Shown here: in pieces, positions 6,844 through 16,315 of the stretch
Numbering within the stretch: the first letter of the stretch is position 1
Layout of the letters: the number at the start of each line of letters is the position of its first letter
Source of the DNA: an uncultured Bacteroidales bacterium
GTDB lineage: Bacteria; Bacteroidota; Bacteroidia; Bacteroidales; UBA932
Assembly: GCA_946185745.1 (NCBI GenBank)
Contig: CAMHKQ010000012.1
Span: forward strand, 1-61,175
Length of the DNA stretch: 61,175 bases
Reading direction: 5' to 3'
Notes under the pieces: generated by a model
What the model saw: only the letters and a program-made list of their open reading frames with translations
Told to the model about the DNA's origin: nothing
Databases searched by the model: none
Program-made: the position numbers and the translations under genes

Positions 6844-8700
6844 TCAGACTATCTGGTTGCCGGTGTACAGCTCGTAGTACTTGCCTTTGAGGGCGAGCAG
6901 CTCGGCGTGCTTGCCGCGCTCGATTATGTGCCCCTTGTCCATCACCATGATATAGTCAGCGTTCTGCACGGTGGACAGCCTATGGGCTATGACAAAAGTG
7001 GTTCTTCCCTTCATGAGGGAGGCCATGCCTTCCTGGATGAGCTTCTCGGTGCGGGTGTCGATGGACGATGTGGCCTCGTCGAGGATGAGCACCGGCGGAT
7101 CCGCCACCGCTGCGCGCGCGATGCAGAGCAGCTGCCTTTCGCCCTGCGAGAGGTTGCCTCCGTCCGCCGCCAGGACCGTGTCGTAACCGTTAGGCATGCG
7201 GCGGATGAAGGAATCGGCGCATGCGAGGCGGGCGGCGGCGCGGCATTCTTCGTCGGTGGCGTCGAGGCGGCCGTAGCGGATGTTCTCCATTATGGTACCG
7301 CTGAACAGTTTGCTTTCCTGCAGGACCGTGCCGAGCGACTTCCTGAGCGACGATAGGGCGAGGTCGGTGACGGGGATGCCGTCGCAGCAGATGGTGCCGT
7401 CCTGAATCTCGTAGAAGCGGTTGATGAGGTTGGTGATGGTGGTTTTGCCGGCCCCGGTGCCGCCCACGAAGGCGATCTTCTGCCCCGGATAGGCGGTGAG
7501 GCTGATGTCGAAGAGCACCTGCTTGTCGGCGACATAGCAGAAATCCACGTCCTGCAGCGAAACGAGGCCCTTCAGCGGGGTGAGCGTGCCGTCGGGGGAC
7601 TTCCAGTTCCAGCCTTCGGCGGCGTTGCCTTCGAGGACCGTGCGGCCTTCGTCTTTCTGGGGCTGCTCGTCGAGCATGGCGTATACCCTGTCGGAACCGG
7701 CGGATGCCATGGCAAGGGAGTTTATCTCATTGGAAATCTGCGAGACCGGCCTGTTGAAGTTGCGCTGGAGGGTGAGGAAGGCCACGATGGTGCCGAGCGT
7801 GAGGGGAACGTTTCCGCCCAGGGCGAGCGCCGCGCCCGCTATGGCCAGCAGCACGTAGCCGAAGTGCCCCAGGTTGGCGTTGATGGGGCCGATGATGTTG
7901 GATATCCGGTTGGCGTTGTAGACGCTGCTGCGCATGTTCTCGTTGAGCGCCGCGAACTGCCGCATGGCGTCCTCCTCGTGGTTGTAGACCTTGACTACCT
8001 TCTGCCCCGTGACCATTTCCTGGATGAAACCGTTGATGAGGCCGAGGTTCTCCTGGCGTTTCGTGAAGTATTTCTTGCTTATTGTGCCAAGCCTTCGGGT
8101 GATATAGAACATGAGCGCCGCGAGAAGGAGCGAGATGACGCTCAGCAGGGGGCTCATCACCAGCATGGAAGTGAACGTGGCGATGATGGTCACGAGCGAG
8201 CGCAGGATACCCGGAACGCTCTGGGAAACCACCTGGCGCAGGGTGTCAACGTCGTTGGTGTAGACACTCATGATTTCGCCGTGCGTGCGGGAGTCGAACC
8301 AGCTGAGAGGCAGTTTCTGCATGTGCCTGAACAGCTCTTCGCGCAGTTTGCGGAGGGTGCCGTTGCCAATGAATACGGTGAGCAGGTTGTAGGTGAAAGA
8401 GGCGATTATGCCCACCAGGAGGATGGCGCCCAGCCTGAGCATCGCCGCGGCAAGCGGACTGAAGTCGGTGGAGCCCGTTTCGGTCATCGGCACTATGTAG
8501 TCGTCGATGAGGGTCTTGGTGAACAGGTTGGAGGTGAGGGTGGTGAGCGAGGTGACTATGATGCAGATAGCCACGAAGGGGATGCTCACCTTGTAGTTGC
8601 TGAACACGAACCTGAACAGCCTCCATACGGTTTTGGAGACTTTCCCGCCGCTGCCCGGAACCCTCTCGTGCGGCCCGCCGAAACGCATCATGCTAGGCAT
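6844..8700 (-). CDS. ABC exporter half-transporter, subunit with the degenerate signature
   Basis: An N-terminal six-helix exporter domain (about 25-345) is fused to an ATPase domain with Walker A GGTGAGKTT (about 412-420), Walker B VLILDEATSSID and switch His in IAHRLST. The signature is LSQGERQLL instead of LSGGQ. That is the pattern of one half of heterodimeric exporters such as TM287/288. Together with the upstream partner, which it overlaps by eight bases, it should form an inner-membrane multidrug or lipid-type exporter. The 618-residue length is normal. Confidence 0.9.
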   Translation of the reverse strand: MPSMMRFGGPHERVPGSGGKVSKTVWRLFRFVFSNYKVSIPFVAICIIVTSLTTLTSNLFTKTLIDDYIVPMTETGSTDFSPLAAAMLRLGAILLVGIIASFTYNLLTVFIGNGTLRKLREELFRHMQKLPLSWFDSRTHGEIMSVYTNDVDTLRQVVSQSVPGILRSLVTIIATFTSMLVMSPLLSVISLLLAALMFYITRRLGTISKKYFTKRQENLGLINGFIQEMVTGQKVVKVYNHEEDAMRQFAALNENMRSSVYNANRISNIIGPINANLGHFGYVLLAIAGAALALGGNVPLTLGTIVAFLTLQRNFNRPVSQISNEINSLAMASAGSDRVYAMLDEQPQKDEGRTVLEGNAAEGWNWKSPDGTLTPLKGLVSLQDVDFCYVADKQVLFDISLTAYPGQKIAFVGGTGAGKTTITNLINRFYEIQDGTICCDGIPVTDLALSSLRKSLGTVLQESKLFSGTIMENIRYGRLDATDEECRAAARLACADSFIRRMPNGYDTVLAADGGNLSQGERQLLCIARAAVADPPVLILDEATSSIDTRTEKLIQEGMASLMKGRTTFVIAHRLSTVQNADYIMVMDKGHIIERGKHAELLALKGKYYELYTGNQIV

Positions 8701-10429
8701 CGAAATCGGCCTCCCCGCCTGAAGTCTGAAGATTGTAGATTTCCCTGTAGATGTCGTTGGACGCCAGCAGCTGCTCGTGGGTGCCGACGGCGTTTATGCG
8801 GCCGTTGTCCATGACCACTATGCGGTCGGCGTCCTTGATGCTCAGGATGCGCTGGGCTACTATTACTGTGGTTATTCCGGGGGAACGCCGCCTGAGGCTT
8901 TCCCTGATGCGGGCGTCGGTCGCGGTGTCCACCGCCGACGTGGAATCGTCCAGGATGAGGATTCCGGGCTTCTTGAGAAGGGCCCTGGCTATACACAGCC
9001 TCTGCCTCTGGCCTCCGGACACGTTGAACCCGCCCTGCTCCATCACGGTGTCGTAGCCTTCGGGCATGGCCTCGATGAACTCGTGGGCGCAGGCGGTGCG
9101 GCAGGCTTCCACGCATTCTTCGAATGTGGCGTCGGGATTGCCCCAGCGCAGGTTTTCCAGAATGGTGCCGCTGAACAGGGTGCTTTTCTGGAGCACTATC
9201 GCGACGTGCCTGCGGAGGGCGTCCATGTCGTATTCGCGCACGTCCCGGCCGTCCACCTCCACGCTGCCTTCCGACACGTCGTACAGCCGGCAGATGAGGT
9301 AGGCGAGCGACGACTTGCCCGAACCGGTGCCGCCGATGATTCCTATGGTTTCGCCGGAATCTATATGCAGATTGATGTCTTCCAGGGCGTTGTCGCCGCC
9401 CTTCTTATACGAGAAAAAAACGTTCCTGAAGTCTATGGAACCGCCCTTGAGCGCCGTTACGGGGGCTTCGGGATTGGCCATGTCGGGCTCTTCTTCAATG
9501 ACTTCCGCCACCCTGGACACGCTGGCTGCGCTCTGGGTGAGCTGCACGAAAATCATGCTGAGCATCATGAGGGAGTTCATGACCATCATGATGTAGGAGA
9601 ACAGGGAAGTGAGCTGACCGGTGGTGAGGTTCCCTGCCACGATGTAGTGGGCCCCGAACCAGCTCACGGCCATGATGCATCCGTAGACCACCAGGTTCAT
9701 GAGGGGATGGTTGAAGCTCATCAGGGTCTCGGCCCTGATGCTCATTGTGTACAGCTCCAGCGCCGCCTTGTCGAACTTGGAGATTTCGTGGTCTTCGCGC
9801 ACGAAGGCCTTCACCACCCTGATGGCGTCGACGTTCTCCATCACCACGTCGTTCAGGGTGTCGTAGCGCAGCAGGATCTGCCTGAAAAGCTTTGCGGCGC
9901 GGCTGATCATCAGGTACAGCGCGACGGACAGGAAGACCATCGCCGCCAGGAAGATGAGCGAGAGCTGCCGGTTTATGAAGAGGCACATCGCAAACGAGAA
10001 CACCAGGTTCAGGGGAGCCCTGAAGGAGGTTCGGAGCAGCATCTGGGTGGCGTTCTGGATGCTGCTCACGTCGGTGGTCATGCGGGTTACGAGGCCTGCG
10101 GTGCTGTATTTGTCGATGTCGCTGAACGAGAAGCGCTGGATGTTGGTGTACATGGCCTGGCGGAGATTGGCCGCGAGGCCGGTGGAGGAATAGGCTGCGT
10201 AGCGCCCCGCGAGTATGCCGAACACAAGGCTGAGCACGGCTAGCCCCAGCATCATGCCCCCGTACTTGTAAACCGCGGGGAGATTGCCTGCGTTGAGGCC
10301 TTTGTCTATGAGGCTGGCTGTAACATAGGGGATAAGCACGCCCATGACCACTTCCGCGCTGGTCCACACCGGGGTGAGGATCAGCGCCGTCTTGTACTGA
10401 CGGACTTCGCGGAGGACGGTCTTGAACAT
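8693..10429 (-). CDS. ABC exporter half-transporter, subunit with degenerate Walker B and switch
   Basis: This 578-residue half-transporter has a canonical Walker A (GGTGSGKSS) and signature (VSGGQRQRL), but Walker B reads ILILDDSTSAVD, with Asp for the catalytic Glu, and the switch reads VIVAQRILS, with Gln for His. These changes complement those in the partner at 6844-8700, so one composite ATP site is degenerate and one is complete. It follows the alpha/beta hydrolase by 12 bases in the same direction. The substrate is unknown. Confidence 0.9.
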   Translation of the reverse strand: MFKTVLREVRQYKTALILTPVWTSAEVVMGVLIPYVTASLIDKGLNAGNLPAVYKYGGMMLGLAVLSLVFGILAGRYAAYSSTGLAANLRQAMYTNIQRFSFSDIDKYSTAGLVTRMTTDVSSIQNATQMLLRTSFRAPLNLVFSFAMCLFINRQLSLIFLAAMVFLSVALYLMISRAAKLFRQILLRYDTLNDVVMENVDAIRVVKAFVREDHEISKFDKAALELYTMSIRAETLMSFNHPLMNLVVYGCIMAVSWFGAHYIVAGNLTTGQLTSLFSYIMMVMNSLMMLSMIFVQLTQSAASVSRVAEVIEEEPDMANPEAPVTALKGGSIDFRNVFFSYKKGGDNALEDINLHIDSGETIGIIGGTGSGKSSLAYLICRLYDVSEGSVEVDGRDVREYDMDALRRHVAIVLQKSTLFSGTILENLRWGNPDATFEECVEACRTACAHEFIEAMPEGYDTVMEQGGFNVSGGQRQRLCIARALLKKPGILILDDSTSAVDTATDARIRESLRRRSPGITTVIVAQRILSIKDADRIVVMDNGRINAVGTHEQLLASNDIYREIYNLQTSGGEADFDA

Positions 10430-10441
10430 GGGGAAGTGCCG

Positions 10442-11398
10442 TTATTTGTAGATGTCTTCAAGGCTGCCGAATTCGGCGAAGACCGGCATGGCAGGGTCGT
10501 CTATGAAAGCGTCGACAATGCGACGGGTGCCCTTCAGCACGTTCTCTTCGAGGAAACGCTGCTCTTCGGGCCAGGTGGCCACGTAGTTGGAGGCCATGTC
10601 GTGGTTGTGGTCCTTGAAGCGGTAGATGCAGTATTCGTACTGTTTGTCCTTGAAGATCTCGGCAAGGGCTGAGGAGCCGTACATGCCCCATTTGCCGAGG
10701 GAAATCTTGTCGTAGGTGACTATCTTGTCGGCCGTGCCGTGGATGAGCATGATGGGGCAGGGGGCCTTTTTGAAGGAGGGCTTGCCGCTGTTCGACATAA
10801 TGGACCCGGCGAAGGACATGAGGCCCGCAAAGTTGAAGCCGGAGGGCAGGACCTTTGCCAGGGGATGCCCGTTGCAGATGTACCATTCGGCCTGAAGGGC
10901 CGTCATGGCGCCGGCGGAAGAGCCTGCTATCACTATGTTGGCAGGGTCGACGCCGAGTTCGTCGGCATTCTTAAGAATATAGGAAACGGAGGCGAAGACG
11001 TCTTCCACGGCGATGTCGACGGCGTCCTTGACCGTCTGGGCGGACTCTTTCAGTTTGGTTACCCTAAGGTCGAGATGCTTGCCTTTCAGGCCGAGCCGGT
11101 AGTCTACGGTGATTACGCGGTAACCGTTGTCGTTCAGGACTTTGAACCACGGGAGATGGTACGGGTGCGAACGCGCGCCGATGACGAATCCGCCGCCGAA
11201 AACGAAGAGAACGGTGGGCTTGGCCTTGCCGTCCAGCGTGGTCTCGCTGCCGGGGGCGGGGTCGTAGACGTCCATATAGAGGCTGCACGTGTCGCGGTCG
11301 GCGACTTTATAGGTGCAGGAGAGCTCCTGCGCTGAAACCGCCGTGCCCGTGAAGAGCAGAAGGAAGGCGGCGAGAAATAATGACTTGTGGGACTTCAT
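10442..11398 (-). CDS. Secreted alpha/beta hydrolase (esterase/lipase type)
   Basis: A Sec signal peptide (about 1-23, ending VSAQE) precedes an alpha/beta hydrolase of 318 residues in total. The oxyanion segment is FVFGGGFVIG, the nucleophile elbow is AGSSAGAM, the acid is likely in HGTADKIV, and the His lies in the FKDHNHDM segment. This order fits acetyl-xylan or feruloyl esterase-like (BD-FAE-like) proteins. It is first of three minus-strand genes with the ABC exporter pair, 12 bases ahead, which may be chance or a substrate link. Confidence 0.8.
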   Translation of the reverse strand: MKSHKSLFLAAFLLLFTGTAVSAQELSCTYKVADRDTCSLYMDVYDPAPGSETTLDGKAKPTVLFVFGGGFVIGARSHPYHLPWFKVLNDNGYRVITVDYRLGLKGKHLDLRVTKLKESAQTVKDAVDIAVEDVFASVSYILKNADELGVDPANIVIAGSSAGAMTALQAEWYICNGHPLAKVLPSGFNFAGLMSFAGSIMSNSGKPSFKKAPCPIMLIHGTADKIVTYDKISLGKWGMYGSSALAEIFKDKQYEYCIYRFKDHNHDMASNYVATWPEEQRFLEENVLKGTRRIVDAFIDDPAMPVFAEFGSLEDIYK

Positions 11399-11481
11399 GT
11401 CTACAAGATAAGCATTTTTCTTTCATATTGGCCAAAAAACGTGGTTTTCTTGCGTATACGGGCCTGTAATTCGTTTTTTCA

Positions 11482-11513
11482 CTTGCTAAATTGAAAAATT
11501 AAATCTACATTTG
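11482..11513 (+). promoter_or_regulatory. Promoter of the glycine-cleavage operon
   Basis: TACATTTG at 11506-11513 fits the -7 consensus exactly; CTTG at 11482-11485, 20 bases before, is a one-mismatch -33 box. The leader to the first ATG is only about 15 bases, too short for a glycine riboswitch. Confidence 0.65.
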
Positions 11514-11533
11514 TAGACGTAATAAAACGTAAA

Positions 11534-12001
11534 ATGCCGCAGGAGCAGACATTCCCTCTCGACCCTTCCAAGGTCTACAACTCCATGGACGAGCTCACGC
11601 TCGAAACCGCGGAGGGGCCCCTCACGCTGAGGATGGGTGCGTGGATCAGCTACGATCCGGTCCGCATCCACAGGATGGTCGTGAAGGAAAAGGTGCTCCA
11701 GGTCGATGAATACGAGGTCCTCGGACCGCTCGAAAGCAAGCTTCGCCGGGCCGATCCCGAATACTACAAGCGTTTCGTCGGCCTTAAACTCGTGATCGAC
11801 TATCCCGGCTACAGCTGCGGCATCATGGCCAAGATTCCGTTCGAGAACGACCCTGTGGGCTTCTACAAATGGTGGCGCAAGGGCAAGCACGAAGACAAAG
11901 TCTATCTCTCGCTCGGCAGGCAGATACAGCTTTTCCAGAAAGTATCCCTTATGGATCCCAAGATGATCCTTAAAAAAGACCGGGATCTTTTGTGCGTATA
12001 A
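11534..12001 (+). CDS. Unknown 155-residue protein, first gene of the gcv operon
   Basis: I do not recognise the family. The protein is soluble, without signal peptide or membrane segment, and mixes charged and aromatic residues, for example FYKWWRKGKHEDKVYLSLGR near residues 110-130. It lies between the promoter and gcvT, with eight bases to the gcvT ATG, so it is expressed with the glycine cleavage genes. A role in assembly, lipoylation or regulation of that system is possible but unproven. Confidence 0.7.
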   Translation: MPQEQTFPLDPSKVYNSMDELTLETAEGPLTLRMGAWISYDPVRIHRMVVKEKVLQVDEYEVLGPLESKLRRADPEYYKRFVGLKLVIDYPGYSCGIMAKIPFENDPVGFYKWWRKGKHEDKVYLSLGRQIQLFQKVSLMDPKMILKKDRDLLCV

Positions 12002-12009
12002 CTAAACTT

Positions 12010-13110
12010 ATGGATAACCAATTAAAAACCACATGTCTGTACCAGGAGCACGTCTCCCTTGGTGCAAAGATGAGCCCGTTCGCGGGTTTCATGATGCCTA
12101 TTCAGTACACTTCCATAACCGATGAACATAACGCAGTCAGGCATCACTGCGGCATGTTCGACGTGAGCCACATGGGCGAGATCTTCATCTCCGGGCCCGA
12201 CGCTGAAAAGTTCGTCAACCATATCTTCACCGGCGATGTCCGCACCCTCGTCGAGGGTCAGTGCGTCTACGGCATGATGCTCTATCCCGACGCCGGAACC
12301 GTTGACGACCTGCTGGTTTACAAGGAGTTCAAGAAGGACGCCTTCCTGCTCGTGGTCAACGCCTCCAACATCGACAAGGACTACAAGTGGATGCTCGACA
12401 ACTGCAAGGGCTTCGACGTCAGGATAGAGAATGAATCTCCCGTCTGGGGGCAGCTGGCTGTCCAGGGCCGCGAGGCCGAGGGCGTGCTCCTGAAGGTCAC
12501 CGGCATCGACCTTTCCGGCGTGGAATTCTACCATTTCATCGACACCGAACTCTACGGCAAGCGCGCCATCATCAGCCGCACCGGCTATACCGGCGAAGAC
12601 GGCTTCGAGGTATACACCACCACCGACGGCACCGTCAGGCTCTGGAAGGAGCTGCTCGCCGCCGGCGTCGCTCCCTGCGGCCTCGGCTGCCGCGACACCC
12701 TCCGCTTCGAGGCGGGCCTTCCCCTCTACGGAGACGAGCTCACCGCGGAGATATCTCCCGTCGTGGCCGGCTTCAGCATGTTCTGCAAGCTCGACAAGGA
12801 AGAATTCATAGGCAAGGACGCCCTGGCCGACCAGAAGGCCAACGGCACCCCGAAGAAGCTCGTGGGCATCGAACTGTCCGACAGGGCCATCCCGCGCGCC
12901 GGCTATCCGGTCCTGCTGGAAGACGGCAAGGAGGTCGGAGTGGTCACCACCGGCTATCACTCCATTTCGCTCGACAAGAGCATCTGCTTCGCGCTTGTGG
13001 ACCGTGAGGTCGGCGCCCTCGGCAATACCCTCTACATCCAGATCCACCGCAAGGTGTTCCCCGGAATCGTAGTCAAGAAAAGATTCTATCAAACCAATTA
13101 CAAAAAATAA
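12010..13110 (+). CDS. gcvT: Glycine cleavage system T protein (aminomethyltransferase)
   Basis: GcvT transfers the methylene carbon from the aminomethyl-lipoyl arm of GcvH to tetrahydrofolate and releases ammonia. The 366 residues show the family opening (SPFAGFMMPIQYTSITDEHNAVR), the FDVSHMGE block with the catalytic-site Asp, the RTGYTGEDGFEVY folate region and the C-terminal GYHSISL and barrel. I use ATG 12010 rather than 11992, since MDNQLKTT is the usual length and the earlier start overlaps the previous gene. It is followed by gcvH after 19 bases. Confidence 0.95.
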   Translation: MDNQLKTTCLYQEHVSLGAKMSPFAGFMMPIQYTSITDEHNAVRHHCGMFDVSHMGEIFISGPDAEKFVNHIFTGDVRTLVEGQCVYGMMLYPDAGTVDDLLVYKEFKKDAFLLVVNASNIDKDYKWMLDNCKGFDVRIENESPVWGQLAVQGREAEGVLLKVTGIDLSGVEFYHFIDTELYGKRAIISRTGYTGEDGFEVYTTTDGTVRLWKELLAAGVAPCGLGCRDTLRFEAGLPLYGDELTAEISPVVAGFSMFCKLDKEEFIGKDALADQKANGTPKKLVGIELSDRAIPRAGYPVLLEDGKEVGVVTTGYHSISLDKSICFALVDREVGALGNTLYIQIHRKVFPGIVVKKRFYQTNYKK

Positions 13111-13129
13111 TCACACAAGTAATAATCAC

Positions 13130-13507
13130 ATGAGCAAAATCATCGAAGGACTCCTCTACAGCGAGTCACACGAATGGGTTAAGGTAGATGGCGACATCGC
13201 CATCATAGGCGTTACCGATTTCGCACAGAGCGAGATGGGCGACATCACTTACGTGGATCTTCCCGCCGAAGGCGACGAAGTGGAGAAGGATGCGGATTTC
13301 GGCGCCCTCGAGAGCGTCAAGGCATCCAGCGAACTCTATTCTCCCGTTTCCGGCACCGTGGCCGCCGTCAACGAGGCCCTGGAGGATGCCCCCGAACTCA
13401 TCAACGAAGATCCTTACGCCAACTGGATCATTAAGGTCAACATCAGCGACACCGCCGAGCTGGATTCCCTTCTCAGCGCTGCCGATTACGAAAAAATCGC
13501 AAAGTAA
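13130..13507 (+). CDS. gcvH: Glycine cleavage system H protein (lipoyl carrier)
   Basis: This 125-residue carrier shuttles the aminomethyl group between the P, T and L proteins. The lipoylated lysine is Lys64 in GALESVKASSEL. The N-terminal SESHEWVKVDGD, and the region ending ANWIIKVNIS, are standard. It is followed six bases later by gcvPA. No lipoate ligase or L protein gene is in this window. Confidence 0.97.
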   Translation: MSKIIEGLLYSESHEWVKVDGDIAIIGVTDFAQSEMGDITYVDLPAEGDEVEKDADFGALESVKASSELYSPVSGTVAAVNEALEDAPELINEDPYANWIIKVNISDTAELDSLLSAADYEKIAK

Positions 13508-13513
13508 CATACA

Positions 13514-14812
13514 ATGTCCACATTTGCATATTTTCCCCATACTGAGGAAGATATCCGGGCAATGCTTGAAAGGATAGGGGTCGGTTCTGTTGCCGACCTC
13601 TATTCCGATGTGCCGGATCAGTTCAGGTACAAGGGCGAGTACGACCTTCCTTCCGCCATGAGCGAGCAGGAAGTGCGCGACCATATCGAAGCCCTCGGCC
13701 GGAAGAACGTGCAGCTCAAGGTGTTCGTGGGCCAGGGCGCGTACGACCATTATGTCCCCTCGGTCATTCCCTACATCACTTCGCGTTCCGAGTTCCTCAC
13801 TTCGTACACTCCTTATCAGAGTGAAATCTCCCAGGGTACGCTCCGCTACATTTTCGAGTGGCAGAGCATGGTGTGCCGCCTGACAGGCATGGACGTTTCC
13901 AACGCCTGCATGTACGACGGCCCCACCGCTGCTGCGGAAGCTCTCCGCATGTGCGTCGCATCCACCCGCAAGCGCAACAAGGTGGTGATGTCCACGAGGC
14001 TGCTGCCCCACGTGCAGCAGGTCGTGCGCACCTATATGAAATATCCCGGAATCGAATTGGTTGCGGTCGACGACGTGCTCGCCGAGCTCGGTCCCGACGT
14101 TGCCGGAGTGCTCGTGCCTTCCGTCGGAAAGCACGGCGGCATCCAGGACCTGACCGGTTTCGCCGACAGGATCCACGAAGCCGGCGCCCTGATGGCCGTC
14201 TACTGCGACCTCTCCACCCTCGCGGTGCTCAGGACCCCGGCGGAATGGGGTGCCGACATAGCCGTCGGTGACGGCCAGAGCCTCGGCATTCCGCTGAATT
14301 ACGGCGGTCCCTATGTGGGCTTCATGGCCTGCCTCAAGGACCACATGCGCAAGCTCCCCGGCCGCATCGTCGGCCAGACGGTGGACAAGGACGGCAAGCG
14401 CTGCTTCGTGCTCACCCTCCAGGCGCGCGAGCAGCATATCCGCCGCGAGAAGGCCACTTCCAACATCTGCTCCAACGAGAGCCTCATGGCCCTCTGGTGC
14501 ACCGTCTATCTGAGCCTCATGGGGCCTGAAGGCCTCCGCAAGGTGAACGAACTCGGCAGCGCCGGCGCCCACTACCTGCACGACCGCCTCATGGCCACCG
14601 GCAAGTTCGAGGACTTCATGGCCACCAGGACTTATCTCAACGAGTTCTGCCTCAAGCCGCTCTGCGACGTGGCAAAGCTCCAGCAGGCCCTGCTCGACGG
14701 CGGTTATTTCGCCGCCCTCCAGCTCGAGGACGGTACCGTCACTTTCTGCGTCACCGAAAAACACGGCAAGGCCGAGATCGACGGCCTGGTAAAAATTGTG
14801 GAGGAACTGTAA
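13514..14812 (+). CDS. gcvPA: Glycine dehydrogenase (decarboxylating) subunit 1
   Basis: The 432-residue protein corresponds to the N-terminal half of the P protein, which decarboxylates glycine using PLP. Blocks seen include [13 protein letters not shown] at the start, [19 protein letters not shown] and the region [18 protein letters not shown]. The lysine-bearing half is a separate gene directly behind it, one base between stop and start, so the two are made together. Split P proteins are common in Firmicutes, Thermotogae and archaea; many Bacteroidetes use a single long chain. Confidence 0.95.
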   Translation: MSTFAYFPHTEEDIRAMLERIGVGSVADLYSDVPDQFRYKGEYDLPSAMSEQEVRDHIEALGRKNVQLKVFVGQGAYDHYVPSVIPYITSRSEFLTSYTPYQSEISQGTLRYIFEWQSMVCRLTGMDVSNACMYDGPTAAAEALRMCVASTRKRNKVVMSTRLLPHVQQVVRTYMKYPGIELVAVDDVLAELGPDVAGVLVPSVGKHGGIQDLTGFADRIHEAGALMAVYCDLSTLAVLRTPAEWGADIAVGDGQSLGIPLNYGGPYVGFMACLKDHMRKLPGRIVGQTVDKDGKRCFVLTLQAREQHIRREKATSNICSNESLMALWCTVYLSLMGPEGLRKVNELGSAGAHYLHDRLMATGKFEDFMATRTYLNEFCLKPLCDVAKLQQALLDGGYFAALQLEDGTVTFCVTEKHGKAEIDGLVKIVEEL

Positions 14813-14813
14813 T

Positions 14814-16310
14814 ATGAAATACTACGACAAACTCATATTCGAGCTCAGCCATCCCGGCCGCAGCGGCTACTCCCTGCCTGGCAGTTTCGACGCTGCCGGA
14901 GAGCAGACCCTCGACGACCGTCTCGCTTCGCTCGACCCCACCGTTCGCAAAGCTCACGGTTCCCCCTCTTATGATGCCGAGGGTGGCACAGGTCTTACGA
15001 GGGTCTGCATCCCCGAAGGCTTGCGCAGACAATTGCCTCTGGACCTTCCGGAGGTCAGCGAAGTGGACGTCGTCCGCCATTACACCAACCTCAGCCAGAT
15101 GAACTTCGGCGTGGACACCGGCTTCTATCCGCTCGGTTCCTGCACCATGAAGTACAATCCCAAGATAAACGAGGAGATGGCGGCCCATCCGCTGTTCACG
15201 GGCCTGCATCCCCTCCAGCCGGCCGAAACGGTCAAGGGCGCCCGGGAAGTCATCGACGACCTCGACCACGCCCTGGCGGCCATCACCGGCTTCAAGCACT
15301 TCACCTTCCTGCCCTGCGCAGGCGCCCACGGCGAGCTCACCGGCCTCATGCTGATACGCGAGTACCACATGGCCAGGGGAGACAGCGCCCGCACCAAGGT
15401 CATCGTCCCCGACAGCGCCCACGGCACCAATCCGGCGAGCGCGGCTGTCTGCGGCCTCGAGATAGTGGTGGTGAAATCGCGTCCCGACGGCCTCATCGAC
15501 GTCGAGGACCTCAAGCCCCTGCTCGGTCCCGACGTGGCCGGCATCATGATGACCAATCCCAATACCCTCGGCCTGTTCGAGAAGGACATTAAGGAGATTG
15601 CAAAGCTGGTGCACGGGTGCGGCGGCCTGCTGTACTACGACGGCGCCAACATGAACGCGCTTTTGGGCGCCGTGCGTCCCGGCGACATGGGCTTCGACGT
15701 GCTGCACCTGAACCTCCACAAGACCTTCAGCACTCCCCACGGAGGCGGCGGTCCCGGCAGCGGTCCGGTCGGCGTGGCGGACAGCCTTCTCCCGTACCTG
15801 CGCATCCCCAAGGTCTCCGGATTCCACGGCAATTTCGGAGTGATGATGAGGGCTTACGCCTATATCCTCATGCTCGGCCGCGAGAACGTGAAAAATGCCG
15901 GCCCGTATGCAGTGCTTGCGGCCAACTACATCAAGGAAAGCCTCAAGGACGCCTATAAGCTTCCCATTCCCACCGTGTGCAAGCACGAGTTCGTGTATGA
16001 CGGCCTCATCAACGACGGCGGCCATGACGACGTGCCCGGAGCCACTACGCTCGACATCGCCAAGAGGCTGCTCGACTACGGCTTCCACGCACCCACCATC
16101 TACTTCCCGCTCCTCTTCCACCAGGCCCTTATGGTAGAGCCTACCGAAACCGAGAGCAAGGAGACCCTCGACGCATTCATCGACGTGATGCACAGGATTG
16201 CGGAAGAAGCCGCGAAGGATCCCGAAATCCTTCACGGAGCGCCGCATGACACGCCCATCAGCCGTCCCGACGAGACTACGGCCGCCCGTAATCCCATCGT
16301 GAAAGCCTAG
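14814..16310 (+). CDS. gcvPB: Glycine dehydrogenase (decarboxylating) subunit 2
   Basis: This is the catalytic C-terminal half of the P protein. The PLP lysine is Lys303 in [17 protein letters not shown], and [10 protein letters not shown] (about 201-210) is the conserved cofactor-side loop. I use ATG 14814, one base after the gcvPA stop, giving 498 residues; an in-frame ATG at 14796 lies inside gcvPA. With GcvPA it forms the heterodimeric P protein of the pathway that makes methylene-tetrahydrofolate, CO2 and ammonia from glycine. Confidence 0.95.
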   Translation: MKYYDKLIFELSHPGRSGYSLPGSFDAAGEQTLDDRLASLDPTVRKAHGSPSYDAEGGTGLTRVCIPEGLRRQLPLDLPEVSEVDVVRHYTNLSQMNFGVDTGFYPLGSCTMKYNPKINEEMAAHPLFTGLHPLQPAETVKGAREVIDDLDHALAAITGFKHFTFLPCAGAHGELTGLMLIREYHMARGDSARTKVIVPDSAHGTNPASAAVCGLEIVVVKSRPDGLIDVEDLKPLLGPDVAGIMMTNPNTLGLFEKDIKEIAKLVHGCGGLLYYDGANMNALLGAVRPGDMGFDVLHLNLHKTFSTPHGGGGPGSGPVGVADSLLPYLRIPKVSGFHGNFGVMMRAYAYILMLGRENVKNAGPYAVLAANYIKESLKDAYKLPIPTVCKHEFVYDGLINDGGHDDVPGATTLDIAKRLLDYGFHAPTIYFPLLFHQALMVEPTETESKETLDAFIDVMHRIAEEAAKDPEILHGAPHDTPISRPDETTAARNPIVKA

Positions 16311-16315
16311 CGCCC

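Noticed and set aside
11514..11533. Glycine riboswitch upstream of the gcv operon
   Set aside because: The leader is only about 20 bases, too short for any riboswitch.
13166..14764. A 532-codon antisense frame over gcvH and gcvPA, and a similar one over gcvPB
   Set aside because: High GC leaves long antisense frames open; the His/Val/Gly-rich products show no motifs while the sense genes are unmistakable.
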